A stretch of 64,000 bases of DNA. It comes from Pseudomonas sp. MMS21 TM103. GTDB lineage: Bacteria > Pseudomonadota > Gammaproteobacteria > Pseudomonadales > Pseudomonadaceae. Both the position numbers and the translations under genes were made by a program. This document shows positions 27,882 through 37,335 of this stretch, in pieces (position 1 is the first letter of the stretch; each line of letters starts with the position of its first letter). The notes beneath the pieces are model-generated. The model did not search any database. It was not told the DNA's origin and saw only the letters and a program-made list of their open reading frames with translations. The stretch spans positions 1,054,001-1,118,000 of the forward strand of contig NZ_JAJISP010000001.1 in NCBI RefSeq assembly GCF_022132145.1, read 5' to 3'.

Positions 27882-30737
27882 ATGAGCCGTACCCAGGAAA
27901 TTCGCCCGGATATCGATGACGGCATCGACCGCAAGGTGCTGGCTCAACTGCGCGCACGCTTTCTCAAGGTCAATGACGGTCGCCTGCAGCGCGCCATGCA
28001 GGCACTGTCGACCCGCCAACAGCTGGTCCTGAAGCTGCTGCCGCTGCTGTTTCACGTCAATCATCCGTTGCTGCCGGGCTATGTCTCAGGCCTGACACCA
28101 GCCGGGCTGAGCGGCTTCGAGCCTGGCGACGACCTGCTCGCCGAGGCGCAGCGACTGACCCGCTCCTTTGCCTACAAGGCGCGCCGCGGCAACAGCGCAC
28201 TGCCACTGCACGGGCTGTTCCTGATGGGAAGCCTGGGCACCGTGGCCCAGGCCGAGCAAAGCGATATGGACCTGTGGGTCTGTCACGCGCCCGATCTCAG
28301 TGCCCAGGAAATCGCCGAGCTGCGCAAGAAGTGCGACCAGATAGAAGCCTGGGCGGCGACCCAGGGCACCGAAGCACATTTCTTCCTGATCGACCCGGTG
28401 CGCTTTACCATCGGCGACCGCGAGGCGCAGCTGACCTCGGACGACTGCGGCACCACTCAGCACTACCTGTTACTCGATGAGTTCTACCGCACGGCGATCT
28501 GGCTGGCCGGGCGCACCCCGCTTTGGTGGCTGGTGCCGGTGTACGAGGAACAGCGCTACCACGCTTACATCGGCATCCTGCTGAGCAAGCGCTTCATCCG
28601 CGCCGAGGAGGTGCTCGACCTTGGCCATCTGGCGCAGATCCCACCGAGCGAATTCATCGGCGCGGGCATGTGGCAGCTGTTCAAGGGCATCGAGTCGCCG
28701 TACAAGTCGGTTCTCAAGTTGCTGCTCACCGAGGTCTACGCCAGCGAACACCCCCAGGTGCAATGCCTGTCGCTGCGTTTCAAGCAAGCGGTTTACTGCA
28801 ATCGCCTCGACCTCGACGAACTCGATCCTTACATCGTGGTTTACCGCCGCCTGGAGGAATACCTGAGCGGACGCGGAGAAACCGAGCGACTGGAGCTGAT
28901 CCGCCGCTGCCTGTACCTGAAGATCAATAAAAAACTCAGCCGGCCGTCGCGCGACCGCCACAAAAGCTGGCAACGCCTGCTGCTCGAGCGCCTGACCAGC
29001 GACTGGAACTGGGACAGCCGGCAACTGGCGATGCTCGACAGTCGCAGCCAGTGGAAGGTGCGCCAGGTCAGCGCCGAGCGCCGCGCCCTGGTCAACGAAC
29101 TGACCTACAGCTACCGCTTCCTCTCGCAGTTCGCCCGCGACGCCCAGGCTGGCAGCTCGCTCAACAGCCGCGACCTCGGCGTGCTGGGTCGGCGCCTGTA
29201 TGCCGCCTTCGAGCGCAAAGCCGGCAAGATCGAATTCATCAACCCCGGCATCGCCCCAGACCTGGGCGAGGACACCCTGACCCTGGTGCGGGTACCCAAG
29301 ACCGAAATCAGCGAAGATGATCAGTGGGCCGTATTCAACGGCAGCCTCGGTGCCCAGGAGTGGGCGGATTTCGCCCCGCTCAAGCGCGCTCGCGAGCTGG
29401 TGGAACTGCTCGCCTGGTGCCACCGCAATGGCGTGATCGACAGCAGCACGCGGTTGTCACTGCATCCTGGCGACAGCGACCTGAGCGAGTTCGAGCTGTC
29501 CAATCTGCTCGCCAGCCTGCAACAGGCGGTGCCGCTGCCGCTGCCTCCGATCGAGGAGCGCGCACTGTTACGCGCCAGCGTACCCGGCGCGGTGCTGTTG
29601 CTGGTCAATGTCGGTATCGATCCGCTCAAGCAGCACAGCCAGATGAACGTGCACATGACCACCGAGCGGACTGATGCCCTGGGTTATTCCGGGGTCCGCG
29701 AGAACCTGATCCTGACCATCGACCAGGTCAGCCTGAACAGCTGGAACGAACTGCTGGTCAGCCGCTATGACGGCCCCCATGCGCTGCTCGACTGCCTGCG
29801 CGACTTTCTCAACAGCCTGCCGGCCAGCGGCAGCAAAGCCAACCTGCAGGTGCGCTGCTTCTGCCGCAACCGTGCCGCGACCATCGCCGAGCGGGTCGAG
29901 GAGCTGTTTCGCGACACCTTGGACAACTTCGCGGGGACGCAGCACAACCGCTACCTGCTGCAAATCAAGCAGCACTACCACCTGCTCGAACTGACGCCGG
30001 GCCAGGTCAGCCACACAGCCCTGACAGGCATGCCGGCGCTGCTCGAACACCTCGGCAAGGAGCAACCGGGCTACAGCCGGCTGCACCTTGACCGTAACGC
30101 GCTGGAAGGCGACGACCTGGCCTTGATCCTGCCGCTCGGCCGCCCCGAATGCATCCAGGTGTTCTACCGTCGTCACGACAACAGCGAGCTGGCCGAACTG
30201 ACCCTGCTCGACGAACACAACGCGCTGTGGCGGCAGAGCATGCCGTTTCGCGACGAGCAAAGCCTGCTTACGCCACTGCAACGCTTCCTGCAATCGCTGC
30301 TGTACCGGCGCAATGCCTTGCTGCCGCTGGACAGCCCGGTGCCGTCGAACGCATTGGAGGTGCAGTATTACGAAGTACTCCCGGCGGCGCCGCTGCGGGC
30401 CCGCCAGGTGGAACTGCGCGCGCCGCCGCAAGCGCCGGTGAGCCACCCCTTCTACGACGTGCAGGCGATTGTCGAACCCGTCGACGGCAAGCGCGCCAAC
30501 GTGACCCTGTATTGCAACCACCGCGAGTTTTCCGAACTGGAATATGCCGGCAACCTGTTCGCCGCCGTGGCCCGGCACATCCTCGCCCAACGCCGCGACG
30601 GCGAGCGCTACCCCTGCTACATCACCGACCTCGACCTGTCAGCCGTGCTCGGCGACGGGCGCGCCCAGACCATTCACTACCTGCGCTACAAGGCTCGCCT
30701 GGAAGCAGCCCTCAATGCGGCGCTGCAAAAAGCCTGA
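27882..30737 (+). CDS. cyaA: Class I adenylate cyclase
   Basis: Makes cAMP from ATP in the cytoplasm. It is 951 residues, the size of class I enzymes. The nucleotidyltransferase motif is visible as GS (116-117) with SDMDLW (127-132). The second half is the regulatory domain that in enterobacteria receives the glucose signal. In P. aeruginosa a second, class III enzyme (CyaB) supplies most cAMP; whether that holds here is unknown. I chose ATG at MSRTQEIRPDID; the frame can be opened nine codons earlier at TTG, and no good ribosome-binding site distinguishes them. It converges with rnk, 42 nt away. Confidence 0.95.
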   Translation: MSRTQEIRPDIDDGIDRKVLAQLRARFLKVNDGRLQRAMQALSTRQQLVLKLLPLLFHVNHPLLPGYVSGLTPAGLSGFEPGDDLLAEAQRLTRSFAYKARRGNSALPLHGLFLMGSLGTVAQAEQSDMDLWVCHAPDLSAQEIAELRKKCDQIEAWAATQGTEAHFFLIDPVRFTIGDREAQLTSDDCGTTQHYLLLDEFYRTAIWLAGRTPLWWLVPVYEEQRYHAYIGILLSKRFIRAEEVLDLGHLAQIPPSEFIGAGMWQLFKGIESPYKSVLKLLLTEVYASEHPQVQCLSLRFKQAVYCNRLDLDELDPYIVVYRRLEEYLSGRGETERLELIRRCLYLKINKKLSRPSRDRHKSWQRLLLERLTSDWNWDSRQLAMLDSRSQWKVRQVSAERRALVNELTYSYRFLSQFARDAQAGSSLNSRDLGVLGRRLYAAFERKAGKIEFINPGIAPDLGEDTLTLVRVPKTEISEDDQWAVFNGSLGAQEWADFAPLKRARELVELLAWCHRNGVIDSSTRLSLHPGDSDLSEFELSNLLASLQQAVPLPLPPIEERALLRASVPGAVLLLVNVGIDPLKQHSQMNVHMTTERTDALGYSGVRENLILTIDQVSLNSWNELLVSRYDGPHALLDCLRDFLNSLPASGSKANLQVRCFCRNRAATIAERVEELFRDTLDNFAGTQHNRYLLQIKQHYHLLELTPGQVSHTALTGMPALLEHLGKEQPGYSRLHLDRNALEGDDLALILPLGRPECIQVFYRRHDNSELAELTLLDEHNALWRQSMPFRDEQSLLTPLQRFLQSLLYRRNALLPLDSPVPSNALEVQYYEVLPAAPLRARQVELRAPPQAPVSHPFYDVQAIVEPVDGKRANVTLYCNHREFSELEYAGNLFAAVARHILAQRRDGERYPCYITDLDLSAVLGDGRAQTIHYLRYKARLEAALNAALQKA

Positions 30738-30779
30738 CCAGGCGGATCGGCGCGCAGCCAGGGTCTGCCGAACAGCCGT

Positions 30780-31187
30780 TCAGCGGCTGTATTCGCCGGC
30801 CGCTTCCGGCTGGTATTCCACGGCCAGCAGGGTCAGCTTCAACTCCTTGCCACTGGGCGCAATCCAGTCGATATGCTGGCCGACACTCAGCCCCAGCAGC
30901 GCACTGCCCACTGGCGCGAGAATCGACACACAGCCTTCTTTGCCGGTGTCCTGTGGGTAAACCAGGGTCAGGTGATAGTCCTTGCCGCTGCTTTCTTCGC
31001 GACAATGCACCCGCGAGTTCATGGTAACCACCCCAGCCGGCACCTGGTCGTGGCCAATCACGTCGGCCCGATCCAGCTCGGCCTGCAGGGCGACAGCACC
31101 CGGGCCGAACTCCTCCAGGCTGTCGAGCAAACGTTCCAACCGCTGCAAATCGAGACGGGTAATGGTAATTGACGGTGCACTGGACAT
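30780..31187 (-). CDS. rnk: Nucleoside diphosphate kinase regulator Rnk
   Basis: A 135-residue GreA/GreB-like protein. The N-terminal helix pair is short (TRLDLQRLERLLDSLEEF) and the C-terminal FKBP-like domain carries VTMNSRVHCREE and VSILAPVGSALLGLSVGQHI. Rnk binds RNA polymerase but lacks the long coiled coil that gives Gre factors their cleavage activity. In P. aeruginosa it was linked to Ndk and alginate. A small hairpin ACAGCCG/CGGCTGT overlaps its stop. Confidence 0.92.
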   Translation of the reverse strand: MSSAPSITITRLDLQRLERLLDSLEEFGPGAVALQAELDRADVIGHDQVPAGVVTMNSRVHCREESSGKDYHLTLVYPQDTGKEGCVSILAPVGSALLGLSVGQHIDWIAPSGKELKLTLLAVEYQPEAAGEYSR

Positions 31188-31223
31188 GGTCAGCTCAACT
31201 CTCCTTTACTGAGTGCTTAAAAA

Positions 31224-31255
31224 GCAAAACCCCGTCTGCTAGAGACGGGGTTTTG
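31224..31255 (-). terminator. Rho-independent terminator before rnk
   Basis: A long stem GCAAAACCCCGTCT / AGAGACGGGGTTTTGC with a short loop. The T-rich arm works as the termination tract. It ends the cyaY-DUF1289 transcript before rnk, so rnk has its own promoter in the next ~35 bp or relies on read-through. Confidence 0.8.
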
Positions 31256-31307
31256 CGCAAGTCGAGTCGACCGTATCACAGCCATTCAAATAAACAAGGC
31301 CGGCCGA

Positions 31308-31523
31308 TCAGCCTTGACGCTGCGGCAAACGCGCCTGGGCAGCCTGGCAAATAACCCGGCGACGCGAATGATCGGCACTGCCCCATTCGAGGATCTCGTT
31401 GAGTAAACGGCCACAACCCAGACACATATCTCGCTCGTCCAGGCAGCACTGACGCACACAAGGCGAGGCGATTAGCGCCTCAGCGGGCGAAGCGCCAGCT
31501 GACTCAGAGCTCTTCAAACTCAA
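31308..31523 (-). CDS. DUF1289 family small Cys-rich protein
   Basis: A 71-residue protein with the DUF1289 pattern IASPCVRQCCLDERDMCLGC GRLLNEI. The spaced cysteines suggest a metal or Fe-S site. The conserved core starts near residue 17. No ATG is available; TTG with GGAG 6 nt upstream is the best start and would overlap the end of cyaY by 20 nt in another frame. It is probably coexpressed with cyaY, and a role near Fe-S assembly is inference. Confidence 0.75.
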   Translation of the reverse strand: MSLKSSESAGASPAEALIASPCVRQCCLDERDMCLGCGRLLNEILEWGSADHSRRRVICQAAQARLPQRQG

Positions 31524-31836
31524 GGTTGGCTCCAGATTGCTCCAGGGTGATGCGTGCGAGCATTTCACCCAGCAGCTCATCGCTGCTGTCGCAAATCCAG
31601 CGCTCGCTGGCCTCATCGTAATCGAAGTGGAAACCGCCGGAGCGGGCCGCCAGCCACAACTGACGGATCGGCTCCTGACGGCTGAAGATCAGCTGCGTGC
31701 CATTCTCGAAACGCACGGTCAGCACACCCGCCGAGTTTTCCAGGTCGAGATCCAGGTCGCAGTCATCGAAAATGTCTTCCACCGCTTGCTGTACGGTATC
31801 GACCAGATCGTGAAAGCGGGCTTCGGTCAAACTCAT
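31504..31836 (-). CDS. cyaY: Frataxin homologue CyaY
   Basis: Iron-binding regulator of IscS-driven Fe-S assembly. It is 110 residues, the normal length. The acidic helix is clear (AVEDIFDDCDLDLDLENSAG) and the sheet follows (GVLTVRFENGTQLIFSRQEP; QLWLAARSGGFHFDYDE). Divergent from lptM. The DUF1289 gene overlaps its 3' end. Confidence 0.95.
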   Translation of the reverse strand: MSLTEARFHDLVDTVQQAVEDIFDDCDLDLDLENSAGVLTVRFENGTQLIFSRQEPIRQLWLAARSGGFHFDYDEASERWICDSSDELLGEMLARITLEQSGANLEFEEL

Positions 31837-32142
31837 TGCGGATGTCCTCGAAAAATTCAGGTAGTGCAGAAAAGTACCAGGCGCTCTGGGCACGGTTGCG
31901 CGCGATGGCCAGACGGGAGCCGCTGAACCGGGCACAAGGTAGTGTTCGATGCTTGCTTCGCAGGTCCAGCATAGCGGGTCGAGCAGGCGACGACGCGCAG
32001 TATACCTTGCTCAATGCGCATGATCCGCACCTCACCCCGGACGCGGGGAAAGCCCCGTCGGACGGGAATCCTGGCGCATAGGCAAGGCGTCGGGGGGCCG
32101 GTATACTCCGGCGCAATCATGCTTTATTACAAGGACTTCACC
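31837..32142. other. Divergent promoter region of cyaY and lptM
   Basis: 306 bp with no recognisable gene on either strand. A TATACT hexamer (32102-32107), 36 nt before the lptM start, is a likely -10 element; no matching -35 is obvious. The cyaY promoter must lie in the left part. Confidence 0.5.
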
Positions 32143-32268
32143 ATGAAGCGGCTGTTTACTGCCCTTATCGCACTTGTCGCCGTCAGCACCTTGCTTACCG
32201 GCTGTGGCCAGAAAGGCCCGCTGTTCCTGCCGGAAGACAGCAAGCCCGCGCCCGCACAAAACCAATAG
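32143..32268 (+). CDS. lptM: LPS-assembly lipoprotein LptM (LppL)
   Basis: A 41-residue lipoprotein precursor. The signal peptide MKRLFTALIALVAVSTLLTG ends in the lipobox LLTGC, so Cys20 or so is lipidated. The mature part GQKGPLFLPEDSK is the YifL/LptM signature, known from E. coli to help LptD oxidation in the LptDE translocon. It is called lppL in P. aeruginosa and always precedes lysA there. It lies 9 nt before lysA, so cotranscription is likely. Confidence 0.93.
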   Translation: MKRLFTALIALVAVSTLLTGCGQKGPLFLPEDSKPAPAQNQ

Positions 32269-32277
32269 GGACAGCTC

Positions 32278-33531
32278 ATGAACGCCTTCAACTACCGCGA
32301 CGGTACGCTGTTCGCGGAGGGCGTGGCCCTGTCCGCCATCGCCCAACGCTTCGGCACGCCGACCTACGTCTACTCGCGAGCGCATATCGAGGCGCAGTAC
32401 CGCGCCTATGCCGATGCCTTGCAAGGCATGCCACACCTGGTCTGCTTCGCCGTCAAGGCCAACTCCAACCTGGGTGTGCTGAACGTCCTGGCCCGCCTCG
32501 GCGCCGGCTTCGACATCGTCTCGCGTGGCGAGCTGGAACGCGTCCTGGCTGCTGGCGGCGAGCCCGACAAGATCGTCTTCTCCGGCGTCGGCAAGAGCCG
32601 TGACGACATGCGTCGCGCCTTGCAAGTCGGCGTGCACTGCTTCAACGTCGAGTCCACCGATGAGCTCGAGCGCCTGCAGCTGGTCGCCGCCGAGCTGGGC
32701 GTGAAAGCGCCGGTGTCGCTGCGGGTCAATCCCGATGTAGACGCCGGCACCCACCCGTACATCTCCACCGGCCTTAAAGAAAACAAGTTCGGCATCGCCA
32801 TTGCCGACGCCGAGGACGTGTACATCTGCGCCGCGCAGCTGCAGAACCTGGAAGTGGTCGGTGTCGATTGCCATATCGGCTCGCAGCTGACCAGTCTGCC
32901 GCCCTTCCTCGATGCCCTCGATCGTCTGCTCGCACTGATCGACCGCCTGGCCGAACGCGGCATCCGCATCAATCACCTGGACCTGGGTGGCGGCCTCGGC
33001 GTGCAATACCGCGACGAGCAGCCGCCGTTGGCCGGCGACTACATCAAGGCGGTGCGCGAACGCATCCAAGGCCGCGACCTGGCCCTGGTGTTCGAGCCGG
33101 GTCGCTCGATCGTCGCCAATGCCGGCGTACTGCTGACCCAGGTCGAATACCTCAAGCATACCGAGCACAAGGATTTCGCCATCGTCGACGCGGCGATGAA
33201 CGACCTGATCCGCCCGGCGCTGTACCAGGCCTGGATGGACGTGGTGGCGGTGCAGCCGCGCGATGGCGCGACGCGCAACTACGACATCGTCGGACCGATC
33301 TGCGAGACCGGTGACTTCCTGGCCAAGGATCGTGACCTCGCACTGGCCGAGGGCGACCTGCTGGCAGTGTGTTCGGCGGGCGCCTACGGCTTCGTCATGA
33401 GCTCCAACTACAACACCCGCGGCCGCGCCGCAGAGGTGATGGTAGATGGCGACCAGGCCTTCGAAGTGCGACGTCGCGAGAGCCTCAGCGAACTCTTTGC
33501 GGGCGAAAGCCAGCTGCCGCCAGCACCATAA
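32278..33531 (+). CDS. lysA: Diaminopimelate decarboxylase
   Basis: PLP enzyme that makes L-lysine from meso-diaminopimelate. It is 417 residues. Lys60 in FAVKANSN binds PLP; the HIGSQ region, LDLGGGLGV, and the C-terminal [11 protein letters not shown] and [12 protein letters not shown] motifs are intact. Neighbours lptM upstream and dapF 10 nt downstream make the usual lysine operon of pseudomonads. Confidence 0.98.
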   Translation: MNAFNYRDGTLFAEGVALSAIAQRFGTPTYVYSRAHIEAQYRAYADALQGMPHLVCFAVKANSNLGVLNVLARLGAGFDIVSRGELERVLAAGGEPDKIVFSGVGKSRDDMRRALQVGVHCFNVESTDELERLQLVAAELGVKAPVSLRVNPDVDAGTHPYISTGLKENKFGIAIADAEDVYICAAQLQNLEVVGVDCHIGSQLTSLPPFLDALDRLLALIDRLAERGIRINHLDLGGGLGVQYRDEQPPLAGDYIKAVRERIQGRDLALVFEPGRSIVANAGVLLTQVEYLKHTEHKDFAIVDAAMNDLIRPALYQAWMDVVAVQPRDGATRNYDIVGPICETGDFLAKDRDLALAEGDLLAVCSAGAYGFVMSSNYNTRGRAAEVMVDGDQAFEVRRRESLSELFAGESQLPPAP

Positions 33532-33541
33532 GGGCACCCTG

Positions 33542-34372
33542 ATGTTATTGCGCTTTACCAAAATGCACGGCCTCGGCAACGACTTCATGGTCCTCGACCT
33601 GGTCAGCCAGCACGCGCATATCCAGCCCAAGAACGCCAAGCAGTGGGGCGATCGCCACACCGGCGTTGGCTTCGATCAACTGCTGCTGGTGGAACCACCG
33701 AGCAATCCGGACGTCGACTTCCGCTACCGCATCTTCAACGCCGACGGCTCGGAAGTGGAGCAGTGCGGCAATGGCGCGCGCTGCTTCGCCCGCTTCGTGC
33801 TGGACAAGCGGCTGACGATGAAGAAGCAGATCCGCGTGGAAACCAAGGGTGGCATCATCGAACTTGACGTGCGCCCCGACGGCCAGATCAGCGTGAACAT
33901 GGGCGCGCCGCGCCTGGAGCCGGCGCAAATCCCCTTCCAGGCCGATCAGCAAGCCTTGAGCTACTGCGTCGAGGTCGAGGGCCAGGCGATCGAACTGGCC
34001 GCCGTGTCCATGGGCAACCCGCATGCCGTGCTGCGCGTCGACAACGTCGACAACGCCCCGGTACATGAACTGGGGCCGAAACTGGAACACCATCCGCGCT
34101 TTCCACAGCGGGTCAATGTCGGATTTCTGCAAGTCATCGACCGCCACCATGCCAAGTTGCGCGTATGGGAACGCGGTGCTGGCGAAACCCAGGCCTGCGG
34201 CACCGGTGCCTGCGCGGCAGCAGTGGCGGCGATTGGCCAAGGCTGGATGGACTCGCCAGTACAACTCGAACTGCCCGGCGGCAAGTTGTCCATCGAGTGG
34301 GCAGGCGTGGGCCAGCCCGTTATGATGACCGGACCCGCCATGCGCGTGTACGAAGGACAGGTTCGCCTATGA
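33542..34372 (+). CDS. dapF: Diaminopimelate epimerase
   Basis: Interconverts LL- and meso-diaminopimelate, feeding both lysine and peptidoglycan. It is 276 residues. The two catalytic cysteines sit in [13 protein letters not shown] (Cys75) and [11 protein letters not shown]. The start [15 protein letters not shown] is the family start; the frame runs back into lysA but without support. Its stop overlaps the DUF484 start by four bases. Confidence 0.98.
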   Translation: MLLRFTKMHGLGNDFMVLDLVSQHAHIQPKNAKQWGDRHTGVGFDQLLLVEPPSNPDVDFRYRIFNADGSEVEQCGNGARCFARFVLDKRLTMKKQIRVETKGGIIELDVRPDGQISVNMGAPRLEPAQIPFQADQQALSYCVEVEGQAIELAAVSMGNPHAVLRVDNVDNAPVHELGPKLEHHPRFPQRVNVGFLQVIDRHHAKLRVWERGAGETQACGTGACAAAVAAIGQGWMDSPVQLELPGGKLSIEWAGVGQPVMMTGPAMRVYEGQVRL

Positions 34373-35073
34373 CCGATCAGCAGGATTCGCCCACCACCCT
34401 CGAACTCGACTCGGCTACGGTGGCTGACTACTTGCGCCTGCACCCGGAATTCTTCGTCGACCACGACGAATTGATTCCCGAGTTGCGCATTCCGCACCAG
34501 CGTGGCGATACCATCTCACTGGTCGAACGCCAGGTGAAGCTGTTGCGCGAGCGCAATATCGAGATGCGCCACCGTCTCTCGCAGTTGATGGATGTGGCCC
34601 GTGACAACGACCGCCTGTTCGACAAGACCCGCCGGCTGGTGCTCGACCTGCTCGATGCTGCCAGCCTCGAAGAGGTGGTCATCACCGTGGAAGACAGCCT
34701 GCGCCACCAGTTCCAGGTGCCCTTCGTCAGCCTGATCCTGTTCAGCGATTCACCGCTAGCGGTCGGCCGCTCGGTCAGCAGTGCGGAAGCGCATCAGGCC
34801 ATCGGCGGCCTGCTGGCCGGCGGCAAGACCATCTGCGGCGTGTTGCGCGAGCATGAACTGAACTTCCTGTTCGGCGAAAGTGAAGCCAAGCAGGTCGGTT
34901 CGGCAGCCGTGGTCGCACTGTCCTATCAGGGCCTGCATGGCGTGCTGGCAATCGGCAGTGTCGACCCGCAGCACTACAAGAGTTCCCTGGGCACCCTGTT
35001 CCTCGGCTACATCGCCGAAGTCCTGGCCCGGGTCCTGCCGCGCTTCGCCACGCCGCTGCGTTCGGTGCGATGA
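34369..35073 (+). CDS. DUF484 family protein
   Basis: A 234-residue protein of the DUF484 family, always between dapF and xerC in gammaproteobacteria. It starts with an N-terminal helical part ([20 protein letters not shown]), a coiled coil ([20 protein letters not shown]) and a GAF-like domain ([14 protein letters not shown]). No function is established. The ATGA overlap with dapF shows coupling. Confidence 0.9.
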   Translation: MTDQQDSPTTLELDSATVADYLRLHPEFFVDHDELIPELRIPHQRGDTISLVERQVKLLRERNIEMRHRLSQLMDVARDNDRLFDKTRRLVLDLLDAASLEEVVITVEDSLRHQFQVPFVSLILFSDSPLAVGRSVSSAEAHQAIGGLLAGGKTICGVLREHELNFLFGESEAKQVGSAAVVALSYQGLHGVLAIGSVDPQHYKSSLGTLFLGYIAEVLARVLPRFATPLRSVR

Positions 35074-35167
35074 CAGCTCGCAGGCCGGGAGGATGACGCC
35101 GTCTTCATCCTCCCGCCGCCGGCAATCGCTTCACGCTTTCCACCTGCCGCACTAGCCAGGAGCTTCC

Positions 35168-36064
35168 ATGCAAGAGCAACTGGCCGCCTACCTCGAGCAC
35201 CTGCGCAGCGAGCGCCAGGTCTCCAGGCACACCCTCGACGGCTACAGCCGCGACCTGGCCAAGCTCCTCGCATACTGCGAGCGCGAGCAGATCGCCGCAT
35301 GGCCAGCGCTGGACACCCCGCGCCTGCGCCGGCTGATCGCCCGCCTGAATCTCGAGGGCCAGTCCAGCCGCAGTCTGGCTCGCCTGCTCTCGGCCACGCG
35401 CGGCCTGTACCGCTACCTGATCCGCGAAGGTCATTGCCAGAATGATCCGGCCAGCGGCCTGGCGCCGCCCAAGGGCGAGCAGCGCCTGCCGAAAACCCTG
35501 GATGCCGACCGCACCGCTCAGCTACTCGACGGCGCGATCGAGGACGACTTCATCGCGCGCCGCGATCAGGCCATGCTCGAGCTGTTCTACTCCTCCGGCC
35601 TGCGCCTGTCCGAGCTGGTCGGCCTGAACCTCGACAATCTGGACCTGGGCGACGGTCTGGTGCGGGTCCTGGGCAAAGGCAACAAGACCCGCGAATTGCC
35701 GGTCGGGCGCATGGCGCGCCAGGCCCTGGAACAGTGGCTACCCTTGCGCGCCCTGGCCAACCCGCGGGATGGCGCGGTATTCATCAGCCAGCAAGGTCGC
35801 CGGCTCGGCCCGCGCGCGGTACAACTGCGCGTGCGTCAGGCCGGGGTGCGCGAACTCGGCCAGAATCTGCACCCGCACATGCTGCGCCATTCGTTCGCCA
35901 GCCATATGCTGGAGTCCTCGCAGGACTTACGCGCGGTGCAGGAACTGCTCGGGCATGCCGACATCGCCACCACCCAGGTCTATACGCACCTGGATTTCCA
36001 GCACCTGGCCACGGTGTATGATCAGGCCCACCCACGGGCCAAACGCAAAGGCAGCAGCGAATGA
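35168..36064 (+). CDS. xerC: Tyrosine recombinase XerC
   Basis: Resolves chromosome dimers at dif together with XerD. It is 298 residues. The N-terminal SAM-like domain is followed by the catalytic core with Arg in [11 protein letters not shown], Lys in [10 protein letters not shown], His-x-x-Arg in [12 protein letters not shown], His in [10 protein letters not shown] and Tyr in QVYTHLDF, so all active-site residues are present. AGGAG lies 5 nt before ATG. Its stop overlaps the HAD gene start by four bases. Confidence 0.97.
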   Translation: MQEQLAAYLEHLRSERQVSRHTLDGYSRDLAKLLAYCEREQIAAWPALDTPRLRRLIARLNLEGQSSRSLARLLSATRGLYRYLIREGHCQNDPASGLAPPKGEQRLPKTLDADRTAQLLDGAIEDDFIARRDQAMLELFYSSGLRLSELVGLNLDNLDLGDGLVRVLGKGNKTRELPVGRMARQALEQWLPLRALANPRDGAVFISQQGRRLGPRAVQLRVRQAGVRELGQNLHPHMLRHSFASHMLESSQDLRAVQELLGHADIATTQVYTHLDFQHLATVYDQAHPRAKRKGSSE

Positions 36065-36756
36065 CCATCAAGTTGATCACCTTCGACCTCGACGACACTC
36101 TCTGGGACGTGACCCCGGTGATGCTGGACGCCGAAGCGACGCTGCGGAACTGGCTGGCGCTGCATGCGCCACGCCTGGGCGCGGTGCCGGTCGAACACCT
36201 GTGGACGATTCGTGCGCGCTTGCTCCACGACGAACCATCGCTCAAGCATCGCCTCAGCGAACTGCGCCGGCGCATTCTCCACGACGCCCTGATTGGCGCC
36301 GGCTACCCCCTCAGCGAGGCCGTAGCGCTAGCCGAATGTGGCTTCCAGGTGTTTCTCGCCGCACGCCATCAGGTCGAGTTGTTCGCCGAAGTGCACCCGA
36401 CCCTGGAGACCCTGGCCAATCGCTTTCAGCTCGGGGTGATTACCAATGGCAATGCCGATGTACGCCGCCTGGGCCTGGCCGACTACTTCCAGTTCGCCCT
36501 GTGCGCGGAAGAACTCGGGATCGGCAAACCCGACCCCAAGCCCTTTCAGGAAGCACTCAAGCGTGCAGGCGTTGCCGCGCAGCACGCCGTGCATATCGGC
36601 GACCACCCCAGCGACGATATCGCCGGCGCCCAGGCTGCCGGCCTGCGGGCGATCTGGTTCAACCCGCAGGACAAAGCCTGGGAAAGCGATAAGCGCGCCG
36701 ATGGCGAAATTCGCAGCCTGGCCGAATTGCCAGCGCTGCTGCATAGCTGGGTATAG
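36061..36756 (+). CDS. HAD-superfamily hydrolase (YigB-like)
   Basis: A 231-residue HAD phosphatase. Motif I is [10 protein letters not shown], motif II is in [12 protein letters not shown], and motif III/IV is [16 protein letters not shown]. The E. coli homologue YigB is adjacent to xerC as well and dephosphorylates FMN among other substrates; the same is likely but not shown here. It is coupled to xerC by the ATGA overlap and ends 18 nt before the converging sutA. Confidence 0.9.
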   Translation: MTIKLITFDLDDTLWDVTPVMLDAEATLRNWLALHAPRLGAVPVEHLWTIRARLLHDEPSLKHRLSELRRRILHDALIGAGYPLSEAVALAECGFQVFLAARHQVELFAEVHPTLETLANRFQLGVITNGNADVRRLGLADYFQFALCAEELGIGKPDPKPFQEALKRAGVAAQHAVHIGDHPSDDIAGAQAAGLRAIWFNPQDKAWESDKRADGEIRSLAELPALLHSWV

Positions 36757-36774
36757 GCCGGGCCTGCAAACGCC

Positions 36775-37101
36775 TTAGATAGGGCGGCTGCCGTATTTGC
36801 TGTCAGGCTTCTTCGGTGGGTCGGAAACCACATTGGGCTCGACCTCCTGCACCTTGCCACCGCGCGCCAGATAGTCCTCCATGGCGCGCGCCAAAGCATC
36901 GCGGTCCTTCTGCTTGGCTTCAATACTCGGCAGCTCCTCAACACTGACCGCCGCCTTGGTTTTGGCCTTGCTCTTGCTCGTGCTGACGACTTCGTCACCG
37001 TCGTCGTCACCGCTGTCGACGTCATCGGCGGCAGACATTTCCTCGCCACTGTCCTCGTCAGCCCCGTCGAGCTCGTCTTGTTCCAGATCTTCGTCGCTCA
37101 T
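36775..37101 (-). CDS. sutA: SutA, RNA-polymerase-binding transcriptional regulator
   Basis: A 108-residue, very acidic protein known in P. aeruginosa to bind RNA polymerase and raise transcription during slow growth. The N-terminal half is disordered and rich in Asp/Glu (LEQDELDGADEDSGEEMSAA). The short central helix EAKQKDRDALARAMEDYLAR is followed by a conserved tail, DPPKKPDSKYGSRPI. The ATG with GAGG 6 nt upstream is preferred over an ATG four codons earlier. It lies beside the ammonium transporter genes, as I recall for P. aeruginosa. Confidence 0.9.
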   Translation of the reverse strand: MSDEDLEQDELDGADEDSGEEMSAADDVDSGDDDGDEVVSTSKSKAKTKAAVSVEELPSIEAKQKDRDALARAMEDYLARGGKVQEVEPNVVSDPPKKPDSKYGSRPI

Positions 37102-37293
37102 GTTCAACCTCATGACTTGCGAAAAGCAGGTTAGTTATAGCCCAGCGACGCAATCTTTCGCACGTCACCGGAAAATTCAAATGGCCTTGCCTGGCAAAGC
37201 CCCCAGCCGTTTCTCGCGCTGGTCCGGATAAGTACCACAGCCTTCGCATAACAGTACTTATCGGCGCGCATTCTAGCGCGCTGTCAGAAAAAA

Positions 37294-37318
37294 CAAAGGG
37301 CGCCTTTAGGCGCCCTTG
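37294..37318 (-). terminator. Rho-independent terminator of the amt operon
   Basis: Stem AAGGGCGCC / GGCGCCCTT with a TTTA-type loop, followed on the minus strand by TTTGTTTTTT. It is 18 nt past the stop of the second ammonium transporter gene. Confidence 0.85.
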
Positions 37319-37335
37319 TTCTAAATCATCGGCAA

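Noticed and set aside
35168..36064. Tyrosine recombinase as sign of an integrated element
   Set aside because: The dapF-DUF484-xerC-HAD order is the universal chromosomal context of XerC; no element borders or repeats are present.
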